Below are positions 10,401 to 20,300 of a DNA stretch of 64,000 nt, piece after piece; positions within the stretch are counted from its first letter, which is position 1; each line of letters begins with the position of its first letter. The notes beneath the pieces were generated by a model. The model had not been told where the DNA came from. It ran no database searches and saw only the letters and a program-made list of their open reading frames with translations. This DNA comes from Anadara kagoshimensis (lineage: Eukaryota > Mollusca > Bivalvia > Arcoida > Arcidae), in assembly GCA_021292105.1 (NCBI GenBank), contig CM037870.1, positions 61,902,167 to 61,966,166 of the forward strand, read 5' to 3'. The translations under genes and the position numbers were made by a program.

Positions 10401-12217
10401 CCTATTTCAGACTTTGGTAAACAGGTGAACGTGTCTCAAGGTGCCAGTGGAGCAGTGAAACAAACAGATTCAAACAAAGCCCCATCTTCACCGAGGAATA
10501 AATCTGCAAACAAAATAACAGAAACCAAAGACATAAAACAAACATCAACAAAATCTATGGATACCAGACAACAAGTCAGCAGTGTTAAAAAACAGCCAAT
10601 AAAAACCGCTGAAACAAAACAGCCAATCACAAAAAATGAAACAAAAATTGTTGAAAAACAGCAACCTATGAAAACTGCAGAGACAAAACAGTTAGGATTT
10701 GGTTCTAAATATGCTGAAAAAAGTTCTGAAATTAAAACATCCAAAATCCCAGAGGCTAGACAATTTGTTAAGAACATGGATTCAAATCAAAGTGCAAAAA
10801 TTCATGTTTCTAAACAAATTGTTAAACCAGCTGATGATCTCAAATCAACACAATCTGCAAAAACTTCAATTGCTACCTTAGAGTCTAGAGACAGTAAACA
10901 GACTGCTAAAATAAGAGATATTAAACAGCCAGTGATAAAAACTGCAGAATCTGAAAAACTGACAAAAAGTCTTGGCACAAAACCCTCAGTTTCTAAAGAC
11001 ACACCTGTCAAAACAAATGTTGATATAAAAACTAATATCAAACAAGACAAGACGGTTAGTGATTCTAAGTCTACAGGGAGTGTTGTTAAGGCTGTCTCCA
11101 AATATGGACAAAAAGACGTCACAGCCGTATCTAGGCTAGGTGACAATGAACGTACACAACAAAAAGAAGTTACAGGTCAGTTCAATCAGGGTAAGTTAGT
11201 TAAGGACAGTGCAGTAAAAATACAAAGTGAAAAAGTGTCCACAGAGAAAAAAGATCTTCAGCAAAACGATATCAAACCACACCGCAGAGTTGGAACTCTT
11301 ATCCGTGTAGGCAGCAAGGGAAGTGAGGATGACATACATTCCAATGTCAGTGACATTAAAAGTGACAAATCTCAACCAAGTTCCGAGACAGCAGCTGTCA
11401 TCCAAGATGACTTAACCAGTTTATGTAAGGCTAGTGTTATAGATGAAGCCCCATTGTCAAATATTTCTGAAGCTGTAGCTTTCATCGAACCAGTTAGTTC
11501 TAAGTCATCAGATCCATTTGTTAAAACTGTCAAAGGTGAAGGATTCAGTTCTGTAAAGGATTTAAGTGTTACACAGACAGAAATGAGAGTCTCCCCCGTT
11601 AAAATGTTTGGCGAAGATTCTGTCTCGGCAGACATGATTCCATCTAGTGATAATATTGTCTCATCTGTTAAAATCTCTGAAGAAGCTCATAAAAGTTTGT
11701 CTCGAGCCGAATTATCTCCTACTGCAGAAGTTAAAGTTGCATCTGCAGAAGAAAAAGCAAAATCACCGTCACCTGAGGAAACAACTAAAAAAGTGACAGA
11801 AAAGTTAAATGTACCTGGTGAGGATGCAAAGAAAGTTCGACAGAGTTCATTGAAAAAGAAAATTCAGAGGGCAAGGTCAAAATCACCTGCAGCCTCAATA
11901 TCAAGGAGCAAGTCCATAACAGAAAAAGAACTCCAGGCACAGATATTTTCAATTCCTCAAAAAACTCCGCAAAAGCCAATACAGAAACCTCTCCGTAAGT
12001 TGTTTGAGTCACCAGATTTGGACGAAATTTTAAGTAAAAATGCTGAATATTTATCTGATCACGAACTAGCAAAAGCCCAGGCTGGACAGGCCAAAAGCAA
12101 AGAAGAAAGAAAACTAACTAGCAATGAACAACCAAAGCTTCGAAGATCATTGAGGAAAAAGTTAATAAAACGCAGAAAATCAGAATCTGACAAAACATTA
12201 ATGGAAGCCAAGCAAAG
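7451..12217 (+). CDS. SVIL: Supervillin-like gene, giant exon 3 (4.8 kb): disordered N-terminal region with the conserved supervillin motif
   Basis: A TATTTTACAG acceptor and an AAAG|GTAAGT donor bound about 1,590 codons. Near 9549-9602 it encodes SRAERIAKYREERKKQLA, which matches human supervillin SKAERIARYKAERRRQLA almost residue for residue; this is the basis of the name. Supervillin binds F-actin, myosin II and membranes at cell-matrix sites. In order, the exon holds seven short S-[IV]-[ST]-x-W/S-R-[KR] motifs (7966-8640), Lys/Glu/Ser-rich spacers, the conserved motif, an SPK repeat block (10285-10410), ETKQP-type repeats (10530-10760), and a basic end with RSLRKKLIKRRKSE (near 12146-12190) that could act as a nuclear targeting signal. 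Five frame shifts interrupt the reading, near 7750, 7860, 9115, 9935 and 10200, several beside A runs. The protein style is unchanged across each, so assembly indels are more likely than decay. The length far exceeds the vertebrate equivalent. Confidence 0.92.
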
Positions 12218-12377
12218 GTAAGTTAATGATTCTACTATGTCCTTTATAGATGGAAGAAATATTGTGAATGAAAAACTGAAATCATTTATTTTTGTGGTGT
12301 CCAATTTAAAAAAAAACATTATCATTTGGTGGATTGGCAAAGTCATATTTGGGATTACCATTTAAAATTAGTTTAGA

Positions 12378-13032
12378 ATATTTCTTCCATCTTCCTATGT
12401 TTGAAATAGAGATTTCTGCTTGAATAAACGATGGTAGGAATTTCTATCTTCACCTCCATGTGCGTTTATCTTCACCTACGGATTTTCAGTGACGTCACAA
12501 TTGAAAACAATTAAATGACGTCATATTGTGGAGACATGACATCATCTTGCGGGAAAATGACAACCCAGTCTCCAAAATTTAGAAATTTTCACTGCATTTC
12601 AAATGTTTATTTTGGTAGATAAGAATAAATAGCTTTGTTTTTTAGTTTATACATTTTGTATAAATCAAAATCGAATACATTCTGTCCGATGGTCATATTT
12701 ATTTTTATGTAAAACGTTAAATAACAAAGTAAAATTTACAAAGATGGCATCGATGCCGATGTAACTGATACTTGAAGCCAAAAATTGTCATCAAAATGGA
12801 AGAAAAAGAATCAGTAGTGAGTTTATCCATGTAGGAAAGGGAAATCTAACCTTCTGGGTTGAATATTTCTGTCAGGGACTCGGCAAGCCTCGTCTCCGAC
12901 TGAAATATTCAACCCCTCGGGTGGTATTTCCCTATCCTACATGGATACTCATGATAGATTCTATTATTCTTCCATCTTCCTATGTTTGAGATAGAAATTT
13001 CTGCTTGAAGAAACGATGGAAGAAATTTCTCG
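12378..13032. mobile_element. Composite fold-back element with ~70-bp direct terminal repeats
   Basis: Near-identical ~70-bp blocks lie at about 12378-12447 and 12964-13032 (CTTCCATCTTCCTATGTTTG, then TTCTGCTTGAA, then AAACGATGG). Each block has complementary ends (TTCTTCCATC against GATGGAAGAA). Between them is a long imperfect palindrome at 12818-12953 with arms near 65 bp (ATCCATGTAGGA, GGGAAAT and GGGTTGAATATTTC, each in both arms) and a 2-3-nt centre. I read it as a fold-back type non-autonomous element. No coding sequence and no clear target duplication were seen. Confidence 0.6.
12490..12544. promoter_or_regulatory. Three CRE/ATF-like sites in 55 bp
   Basis: Perfect TGACGTCA palindromes, the consensus for CREB/ATF bZIP factors, sit at 12490-12497 and 12516-12523. 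A one-base variant TGACATCA is at 12537-12544. They lie about 270 bp inside the intron after exon 3 and inside the fold-back element. Use as an enhancer is inference only. Confidence 0.4.
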
Positions 13033-13573
13033 GGGTTAAATGTTTTGGTATCCAGAATATAGTAAGGTGTCAAATTTTCTATTTTAAAAAAAAAAAAAAA
13101 AATCTTTTACAATAAATTCATTTCCTTTCCACTTAAGAATAATAAAAATGAAACTTTCTAAATATCTTTGTTTAGAAAATATTAAATCTACTGAGTACAT
13201 ATTGTTTCAATGTCACCTCTGTTTGATTGTCAGGAGAATAGATTTACACATCCATAAGGTAATTGAACTTATGGTAGGTGAGGCCAAAAAAAAAATGTTC
13301 TGTGTTTCTGGTAACCTTATAGACACTACTTATTCTGGTCTTACCCAGATTGTGTCTTTAAATTTATACGGACACTGTAGAAGATTGAATACATGTACTA
13401 CTCTATATATAGCCCAAATGTTAAAACAAAAATATATCAGAAAGGTTGGAGTTCCTTTTGTCCCCACCCCTTTATCTATTAGATTTACCATTTTGCGAGT
13501 TCCATGAAAGGTTCTGCAATCTAAAATTAAAACTGTAACAGGAAAAGAACTATGCAATAATTATTGATGGCAA

Positions 13574-13735
13574 AGAGGTCTCTGTGGCTGGGTTGTTGTA
13601 AACACTGACATCCTTGTATAAGTAAATTTGTAAGTTTGCTGGCACTCCAGTTTCCTCCAACATTCCAGAACTGACTGTCTGGATATAAAAGAATCTTGAT
13701 GGGATGAAACACTTACCAATAATTCAATCAATCAA
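13574..13735 (+). mobile_element. SINE-A with internal deletion
   Basis: A GTCTCTGTGGCTGGGTTGTT head is followed by TAAGTTTGCTGGCACTCC, AGTTTCCTCCAACATTCC, AGAACTGACTGTCTGGATAT, AAAGAATCTTGATGGG and AAACACTTACC. The B-box region is missing. Confidence 0.7.
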
Positions 13736-14352
13736 ATCATCTACAGAAATCTTTTATTCATTCATTTAAGGCTATTTTTATCCAAATTAGATTTTAAGTG
13801 GAGAAGGCAAATTTTAATCTTTACATAAAAATCACCTATTCACCATATATTTGAGAAATACTATCAGAAAACAGACATGAATTTTTGGCTTGTACAGAAC
13901 TCTTATATGCTAACTATATTTTTTGAGAAATGTTATCAGAAACACAGAAATTATATTTTAGGCCTGAAAATAGAACCCTTTTGAAAAAATCATAATAATA
14001 AAGACAAGTGCCTTAACTTTATTTAACAAGTTAGAACTGAAAAAAAATTACCACTTTAATTCTTTAGAGCATTAAGGTATTCATGTTGATAATGTCAGTG
14101 ACCCTGACAGATTTCTCTCTTAATGTGTACCTGGTAATCTTTTAAAACAGTTTGATTTCAAATTTCATTTTTTTACCTGTAATTAAATAAATATAGGTCA
14201 TACATCAATAGTTGATGTAACTGCACAGGTGTGTACCAATTGTACTGCAAAATACCACAAGTTTTTTCTTATTTATCATTTTCAAACTGAAATCAATCAT
14301 TACTAGATATAAGCACCTGTATCATCTTTGTAGGGGGTCTGTGAGTGGGTCT

Positions 14353-14535
14353 GTGGGCCTCAGAGGCTTAGAGGTCTAAAGCAATGGTATAGTGATCAAG
14401 GTGCCTCTCTACACTTAGGTATGAATCCCACTCCTGGCACATACTAGTTTGAGTTGGTTTTCTCTGGACACTCCTGTTTCCTGCACCATCTCTGAACTGA
14501 CTTCTTGAATCGTGTGTAAAACTACACTCTAATAT
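14353..14535 (+). mobile_element. SINE-A, nearly complete
   Basis: GTGGGCCTCAGAGGCTTAGAG forms the head, TATGAATCCCACTCC the B-box region and TACTAGTTTGAG the body start. GGTTTTCTCTGGACACTCC and GTTTCCTGCACCATC form the core, and GAACTGACTTCTTGAAT and GTGTAAAACTACACTC the tail. Confidence 0.8.
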
Positions 14536-14947
14536 GTACCTGGTAATCTTTTAAAACATTCCGATTTCAAATTTGTTTTTTTTTACCTGTAATTAAATAC
14601 CTGTACATACAGGTTATACATCAATAGTTGATGTAACGGCACAGGTGTGTACCAATTGTACATCAGTTTTTTTGTTGGTTTTTTTGAGTCGCCCACACAA
14701 AAGTTTTTTTTCTCGTTCATCAATTTATTGAAACTGCACTAAACTCCTAGAATGTAAACACTTGTGCCATCTTTGTGGAGGCAAGTGGTTGGGTGGTTTA
14801 AAGTTGTGAACTTGTACCAGGAAAGAGAAATATTGCAAGTTTGGACCAGGAATCAAACCCCCAACCTCTCACAAACTAGGCACATGTTTAAAGCAGACAG
14901 ATACATTCCTTCCTTTCGAATTTCAACCAGGTTCAAACTGCCAGACC

Positions 14948-15150
14948 TGTATAATGCCAACCTCTCACTAAACAAATAGTGATGGTGGATTGTGGAGGTT
15001 TTACTGTGCTTGACTTGTTTAATGCCAACCTCTCACTAAACAAATAGTGATGGTGGATTGTGGAGGTTTTACTGTGCTTGACTTGTATAATGCCAACCTC
15101 TCACTAAACAAATAGTGATGGTGAATCGTGGAGGTTTTACTGTACTTAAT
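14948..15150. repeat. ~69-bp repeat, three copies
   Basis: AATGCCAACCTCTCACTAAA recurs near 14952, 15021 and 15089, each time followed by CAAATAGTGATGGTG and TGGAGGTTTTACTGT. The copies differ by only a few bases, so the duplication is young. Confidence 0.9.
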
Positions 15151-15344
15151 AAGTCATGCTGTTACCTCTCTCCTTATGGTCTGAGTAGAGTTTCTGTGTT
15201 TGCTTATCCATCACTAAATGTTTTAGCTTTAAATGATGATAATTAATAACAGCTACATTAGTATTCTTCTCTAACATCCTATAATGAAGGTTAAACATTA
15301 AATGTTCTCTGGGAGGGAATGCACTGTCTCACCTATTTCATGAG

Positions 15345-15630
15345 TGGGGTGGAATACTTGTGTTTTATGACCCAGTCAAGATTTTTTTCTCTTATATTGA
15401 GACAGTTCTGAGATGGTGGAGGAAACCAGAGTACCATGAGAAAACCAGTGACTTTCATCAAGAAAACTGACCAAGACTTGAAAAGTGGAAGTTCTTTCAC
15501 CATGCACTTGACATTTTGAAATAAAAGGCACAGGTTTCTTTGGAAGACACCTTAAAATTGATGCCCCCATGTCATGGCAATCATGGCATGCTAAAGAACC
15601 CTCCCTGCACATTGCCCTGAGCATAAAATA
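15345..15630. mobile_element. SINE-A (minus) joined to SINE-B body (plus)
   Basis: The left half (to about 15468) is a minus-strand SINE-A 3' part: GACCCAGTCAAGATTT, TTATATTGAGACAGTTCTG, GGTGGAGGAAACC. It then turns abruptly into plus-strand SINE-B body: ACCAAGACTTGAAAAGTGG, CACTTGACATTTTGAAAT, GATGCCCCCATGTCATGGC, GCTAAAGAACCCTCC, GCACATTGCCCTGAGC. The switch point coincides with the GACCAAGACTTGAAA start of the SINE-B body. Confidence 0.7.
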
Positions 15631-16329
15631 TGACTGAACAAATGGTGGTGATGAATCATGATTTTAAAGTATTCAAATTTTAAACCTAAAACCTTACATC
15701 TATCTATAAGGAATAAACTCAAGCACTAGTGTTGAATGTTTTGCCATTATCATATAGTTAACATTTTAATTTTCGAACCCATCAATTTAAAAATCCTTGA
15801 CTTCTATTTGGTAATATCTGAAAAGCATTAAAAATTAATGATGCATGAAATTGAGTTGTCAGAATTTGTGGTTTTGATTTAGCACATAATTATTAAGTGG
15901 CATACAAATGAAACATTTTTATTTAGTGAAGTAATGTGGGTCAGTGTTTTGGCACTGTTAAAATGTATGCATTATAAAACCATGTAATCAGGAATTTTTT
16001 GCTATCAATTTTGCACATATAACTTTTCAACTACCAGTACATGTACTTTGAAATTTACCTTAATAACTAGTGAAATTTTGCTTTATATGTTAATTTTTAT
16101 CATAGTTTAGAATAAAATCCATTTCAAATTCAAGATAGTTATGTATATGAAGAGGTATAATAATCTAAAAACTGGCAGGTCTATCAGATTTTACAGGTCC
16201 CAGTGTAAAATTTTAAGACCACAGACCTTGGTTGGACCTGTGCATTTTAAATCCCTGAAAGAAACGTCAAGTGTAAAATTACAATGTAATATTGATATTT
16301 AGTACCAAGCATGAACTCTTACACGACAT

Positions 16330-16420
16330 GGGTTGTGCAGTTGTTCAGTGGTTAAAGCATCAGCCTTTAAACCCAAGGGATCTTATCACTGTGGGTTTGA
16401 TCCTGGTAGACTGCAAGTGA
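16330..16420 (+). mobile_element. tRNA-like SINE head, family uncertain
   Basis: TTGTTCAGTGGTTAAAGCAT resembles an A box (type II tRNA style) and GTGGGTTTGATCCTGG a B box at 16391-16406. No recognised SINE body follows. It is a tRNA-derived relic rather than a working tRNA gene because the arms do not pair into a cloverleaf. Confidence 0.45.
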
Positions 16421-17251
16421 AAAAAAACTTTATTGCTTTATGTGGTCTGAAGTGTTTATCCGGAATATTGGACAAGTGCATGAGAACATGTACTTTTAAA
16501 GATCACCACAAATGCCACTAGTTACAAAGGAAAAAAAAATGTAAAAAACTCATGCAGCATATAAGCATAAAGGTTAATGTACAAACTCAATCCAAAAACT
16601 TGGGAAAATTAAGAAAAACACATAACTTCCATTGGGGAAGTGAGGCTGCATGCTCTGGAATGGCAAGCACCTCATTAGCTTGATAATAAGTGTCATAAAT
16701 AGCTGAAAAATTGCTGACATTAAAACAACCAATCAACTAACTGACATGGCATGATTTACAGCCCTTTCAGTGAATTTTGAAGTAGAAGACTAAATTCTTA
16801 AAGTAGGCAGCAAGTTTGGAGTATTGTGTATTGCAAACTGAATTCAGAAAAGTGTGGAAGTAGGAGACAAACTTAATTCAAATATCAAACAAGTAGCAGA
16901 TAACTTTTGTCACCTTGCTGGCTTTATTGACACCCCTGGGATAATTGTTAGGCATGTGAAAGTTCTGAAAGTGAAAGTTAAGCCCACAACTTACGACATG
17001 CCTACTGTTTCTTGTCAGTTAATACTAGTTGTAATTACCTTCATTAGATCTCAGTTGGAATAGTTGTTGATATATCCTTACTTCTAACAGAATATTCCTG
17101 GCAGTACATCAACTCACAATCTGTTAAAAGGATAATTTATTTGAAAGATTGTTTTACGCAGTTTTCCTCTTGTTTCTATATATTATCTATACCCGTGTCA
17201 AGCAAGTGCTTTTTTGCACAACCACTTGATAAGTTGATATTGAATACATGT

Positions 17252-17360
17252 AGTTGAATAGGGTTTTATGTTGCAATCAAGAATATTTCACTTGGGATGT
17301 CACCAGCTATAAATTTTGCCCAGTGTGCTCAGTGTAATGTGCAGGGAGGGTTCTTTCCTT
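17252..17360 (-). mobile_element. SINE-B 3' fragment
   Basis: GGGTTTTATGTTGCAATC, AAGAATATTTCACTTGGG, GATGTCACCAGCTATAAATT and GTGCAGGGAGGGTTCTTTC reproduce the SINE-B tail read on the minus strand. Confidence 0.75.
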
Positions 17361-17535
17361 GAACAAAATCTGTATACACATTGTCTATTTTTCACCCTTT
17401 TCTTTTCAAAAAGGAAAACTGTTTTAATAATGTTCCCATGATGCCATAAATTATGGGAATTGAAAATTTAAGTTGATTTCTCTGGTAAGGCAACCTTAGA
17501 GACTTTTGTGAATAAATAATTAACTTCAATTTTTT

Positions 17536-17563
17536 GGGTGGGGGTGGGGGGTGGGGGGGAGGG
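17536..17563 (+). other. G-rich tract able to form a quadruplex
   Basis: GGGTGGGGGTGGGGGG followed by TGGGGGGGAGGG gives more than four G runs of three or longer separated by single T or A bases. That is a textbook G-quadruplex pattern on the sense strand of the intron. Function is unknown. Confidence 0.5.
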
Positions 17564-17889
17564 TATTAGAGGCACCATTTCAAAAATGCTAAGAATGAAA
17601 AATGGACAACATGATATTTTTTTGTAAGATATATTGATCACTAATTTTTTTTTAATTATATACATGTACTATATTTGCCAGAATCAATAACTTAAAAACC
17701 AAAAAAATTAAAAAAAAAATTGAAGAAAATTCTTTACCTCCTTTTCATTCTTCACAACTTGATTAGTGATTTTTTTCATTACTGACAAGCAGTGTTTTTT
17801 TTTTTTTTTTTGTTATTACAAACAGCAGTGTCAGGACTATTTAGTGTAGCAAGAAAGAAGGAGTTGTCTCCCTTTACCCATGTTGTACT

Positions 17890-18050
17890 GCCTAGGTTTA
17901 CTTGGGACACATCCTAGCATGAAAAAGTTTGTCAATTTGCTTACCAAAGGCTGGTGGTTTACAAGGGTACTCAGGTAATCTCCACCATCCCTGAACTAAC
18001 CACTTTGACATAATGATAGAATCATAATGTGGTGTTAAATTCCAATACTT
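17890..18050 (+). mobile_element. SINE-A lacking the 5' head
   Basis: TTTACTTGGGACACATCC, AGCATGAAAAAGTTTGTC, TTTGCTTACCAAAGGCTGG, TCCACCATCCCTGAACTAAC and AATGTGGTGTTAAATTCC follow the SINE-A order. The sequence is strongly diverged. Confidence 0.65.
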
Positions 18051-18474
18051 TTCTTCACTTTCTCTTGTAAACATCAGATAATGGCTGACTGCATCTGAGA
18101 AAGAGGTTTTCCATGTAAATTGTTATAGGTTTCAACGGTGACTCTGTATATATGACTATTAATATAGGACAATTTACCTAAACATGATTCTTTATTATCA
18201 TTTACATGTACAGTAAAACAATAATTGTGCCCATTTGATCAGTCAGTTTTGGTGTTATAAAGGGGTTTGGCCATAAAATAGGGAGAACAACATATTAGAA
18301 CTAGACTTTGGGATTTGGGACCTCAAAACACAGTAAACCCTTGTTATAATAATTAAACCTTGATAAGTTTGCAACCTCAATTCTTGCCATAGTATGCTGA
18401 AATCTAAAAGTATCTATAATGTTTTTCTTTATAAACATCCCAACACCTAAATCTGAGTGAACAAATGGTAGTTT

Positions 18475-18915
18475 ATTGTACTAAATTGATAATGTGGCGA
18501 GTTTAGAAAGTGTTATAATGAGGTTCTGCATTGTACTAAATTGATAATGTGGCGAGTTTAGAAAGTGTTATAATGAGGTTCTGCATTGTACTAAATTGAT
18601 AATGTGGCGAGTTTAGAAAGTGTTATAATGAGGTTCTGCATTGTACTAAATTGATAATGTGGCGAGTTTAGAAAGTGTTATAATGAGGTTCTGCATTGTA
18701 CTAAATTGATAATGTGGCAAGTTTAGAAGTGTTTATAATGAGGTTCTGCATTGTACTAAATTGATAATGTGGCGAGTTTAAAGTGTTATAATGAGGTTCT
18801 GCATTGTACTAAAATTGATAATGTGGCAGTTTAGAAAGTGTTATAATGAGGTTCTGCATTGTACTAAATTGATAATGTGGCAAGTTAGGGAAGCATTATA
18901 ATGAGGTTCTGCTGT
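18475..18915. repeat. 55-bp tandem array, 8 copies
   Basis: The unit ATTGTACTAAATTGATAATG, TGGCGAGTTTAGAAAG, TGTTATAATGAGGTTCTGC repeats from 18475. The first four copies are identical. Later copies carry single-base indels and substitutions (GTGGCAAG, AAAATTGATAA). The GAGGTTCTGC end, read on the minus strand, is a GCAGAACCTC phrase related to the CAGTAAAACCT units at 19870. Confidence 0.95.
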
Positions 18916-18985
18916 ATATAATTTTTTGTCAAAATTGAATAATTTAAAAAACATTGTAATGTAATTATTTATTTTCGTTTATCAG

Positions 18986-19543
18986 AGAAGATGAAGAAGA
19001 GGAAAAAGAAGTTGATAGAGAGGAATGGAAAAGGGAGATAACTCTTGTATCTTCACCGGTGGTTAGTTTAAGCAAGGAGCAGGGAAAATTAAGTACAGCA
19101 ACACAAGGTTTCAAAATGTCAGTTCTTCTAAACAGTCGTGCAAATACATCTCCTAATAATCAGGAGATTAATACAAATATCAGTACTGATAAAACAAGGA
19201 CATCAGGCAGGAATTGATATGATTCAGCCTGTTTATTCTAGAGTTAAGGAAATCATATCGTCAAGGGATACTGATAAAACCGCGCAATCCATTCTTCTTA
19301 GAGATTCTGAAACCACACTCAGAGTTAAACTGGGCTTCTAATGTCATTCAAGATGGAATTACTAAAGAAACTTAAATGTCATGACACTTGGTGTTAGTCG
19401 GATGGCGCCTTTCCCAGACCTCCACAGATAGTGATGTGTTAGGATACAGTAGCACAGCGGATAGTCAGAAGTCTGAATCATCAAAGAAGAAAGAATGGAT
19501 AAAAGTTCATTGCGGAAATCTTCACTTAATAAATCTGATTACG
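18986..19543 (+). CDS. SVIL: Supervillin-like gene, exon 4, with many frame shifts
   Basis: The acceptor GTTTATCAG and the donor TACG|GTGAGT bound the exon. AG from exon 3 plus A gives Arg, followed by EDEEEEKEVDREEWKREIT, LVSSPVVSLSKEQGKL and NSRANTSPNNQEINTN. Later segments in other frames read DMIQPVYSRVKEIISSRDT, WASNVIQDGITKET, NVMTLGVSRMAPFP, STDSDVLGYSSTADSQKSES and finally DKSSLRKSSLNKSDY. About five frame shifts are needed (near 19205, 19330, 19375, 19418 and 19490). The amino-acid style is that of the rest of the gene. The left-over G joins AT of the next exon to make Asp. I cannot tell whether this is a poorly assembled exon or a decaying one. Confidence 0.72.
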
Positions 19544-19564
19544 GTGAGTAACTTTATCTACTTT

Positions 19565-20195
19565 GTTGTCAGTAAAACCTGCTATAGTAGCAATCTCTAT
19601 ATAAAGACCACCTGGCCTCGGTTTCACAATCATTCCTTAGCTAAGATTTGACTTTACTTAAATTTAGCATATTTGGTAATTTCTTTTTGAAACTACTGAT
19701 GAATACTATTGTCAAAAATAAATGCAGATGTTTTAATCTAGAAATAATCTAAGATTGACACCTTAAATTCCTGATTAATCTTCAAAATTAACAAATTAAA
19801 AGGATTGAAATTTTTCAAAATTCAAGTTAACGAAACTCTTAGCTAAGAAATGATTGTGAAACCGGGGCCTGCCTATGCAGTAAAACCTGCTAAAGTGACC
19901 ACCTCTATATAAAGACCACCTGTCTATACAGTAAAACCTGCTAAAGTGACCACCTGTATATAAAGACCACCTGTCTATACAGTAAAACCTGCTAAAGTGA
20001 CACCTCTATATAAAGACCACCTGTCTATACAGTAAAACCTGCTAAAGTGACCACCTCTATATAAAGACCACCTGTCTATACAGTAAAACCTGCTAAAGTG
20101 ACCACCTCCATATAAAGACCACCTGTCTATACAGTAAAACCTGCTAAAGTGACCACCTCTATATAACAACCACCTTGTATACAGTAAAACCTACT
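19565..20195. repeat. 51-bp tandem array of a CAGTAAAACCT unit
   Basis: A solo copy lies near 19569. Tandem copies follow from 19878 with starts near 19880, 19931, 19982, 20032, 20083 and 20134. The unit reads GTAAAACCTGCTAAAG, TGACCACCTCTATATAAAG, ACCACCTGTCTATACA. Single diverged copies of the same motif stand elsewhere, for example near 6893, and inverted near 54735 and 56925, so the array grew from a dispersed short repeat. Confidence 0.9.
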
Positions 20196-20288
20196 GTCTA
20201 AAAAGTCTATATTTCTTTTGCATTGTAGATTGTCTTTGTATACATGTTTTACTGTATTTTCTCTATCGTGTCATTTTCAGGATACTCT

Positions 20289-20300
20289 CTCTCTCTCTGT
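20289..20300. repeat. Short (CT)n run
   Basis: A simple CT run of about 12 bases. The surrounding CATTTTCAGGATA phrase occurs twice (near 20272 and 20310), which suggests a small local duplication. Confidence 0.7.

Larger units (their letters stand above)
12218..18985 (+). other. Intron between exons 3 and 4 (6.8 kb)
   Basis: It runs from GTAAGT to GTTTATCAG. Contents in order are the CRE-like sites and fold-back element (12378-13032), SINE-A copies (13574-13735 and 14353-14535), a short ~69-bp repeat (14948-15150), a joined SINE-A/SINE-B pair (15345-15630), a tRNA-like head (16330-16420), a SINE-B tail (17252-17360), a G-rich tract (17536-17563), a SINE-A copy (17890-18050) and the 55-bp array (18475-18915). 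In the 13040-13570, 15660-16320 and 16420-17250 stretches I see only AT-rich sequence without structure. 14150-14240 and 14535-14660 are a diverged duplicate of each other (TACCTGTAATTAAATA, ATCAATAGTTGATGTAAC). Confidence 0.8.

Noticed and set aside
10234-10428. A 64-codon open frame overlapping the SPK block
   Set aside because: It is a shifted reading of the same coding bases; the SPK frame matches the flanking exon in style and phase.
8436-11635. Several antisense open frames of 90-120 codons in the giant exon
   Set aside because: They are hydrophobic mirror readings of the Lys/Ser-rich coding strand and have no independent support.
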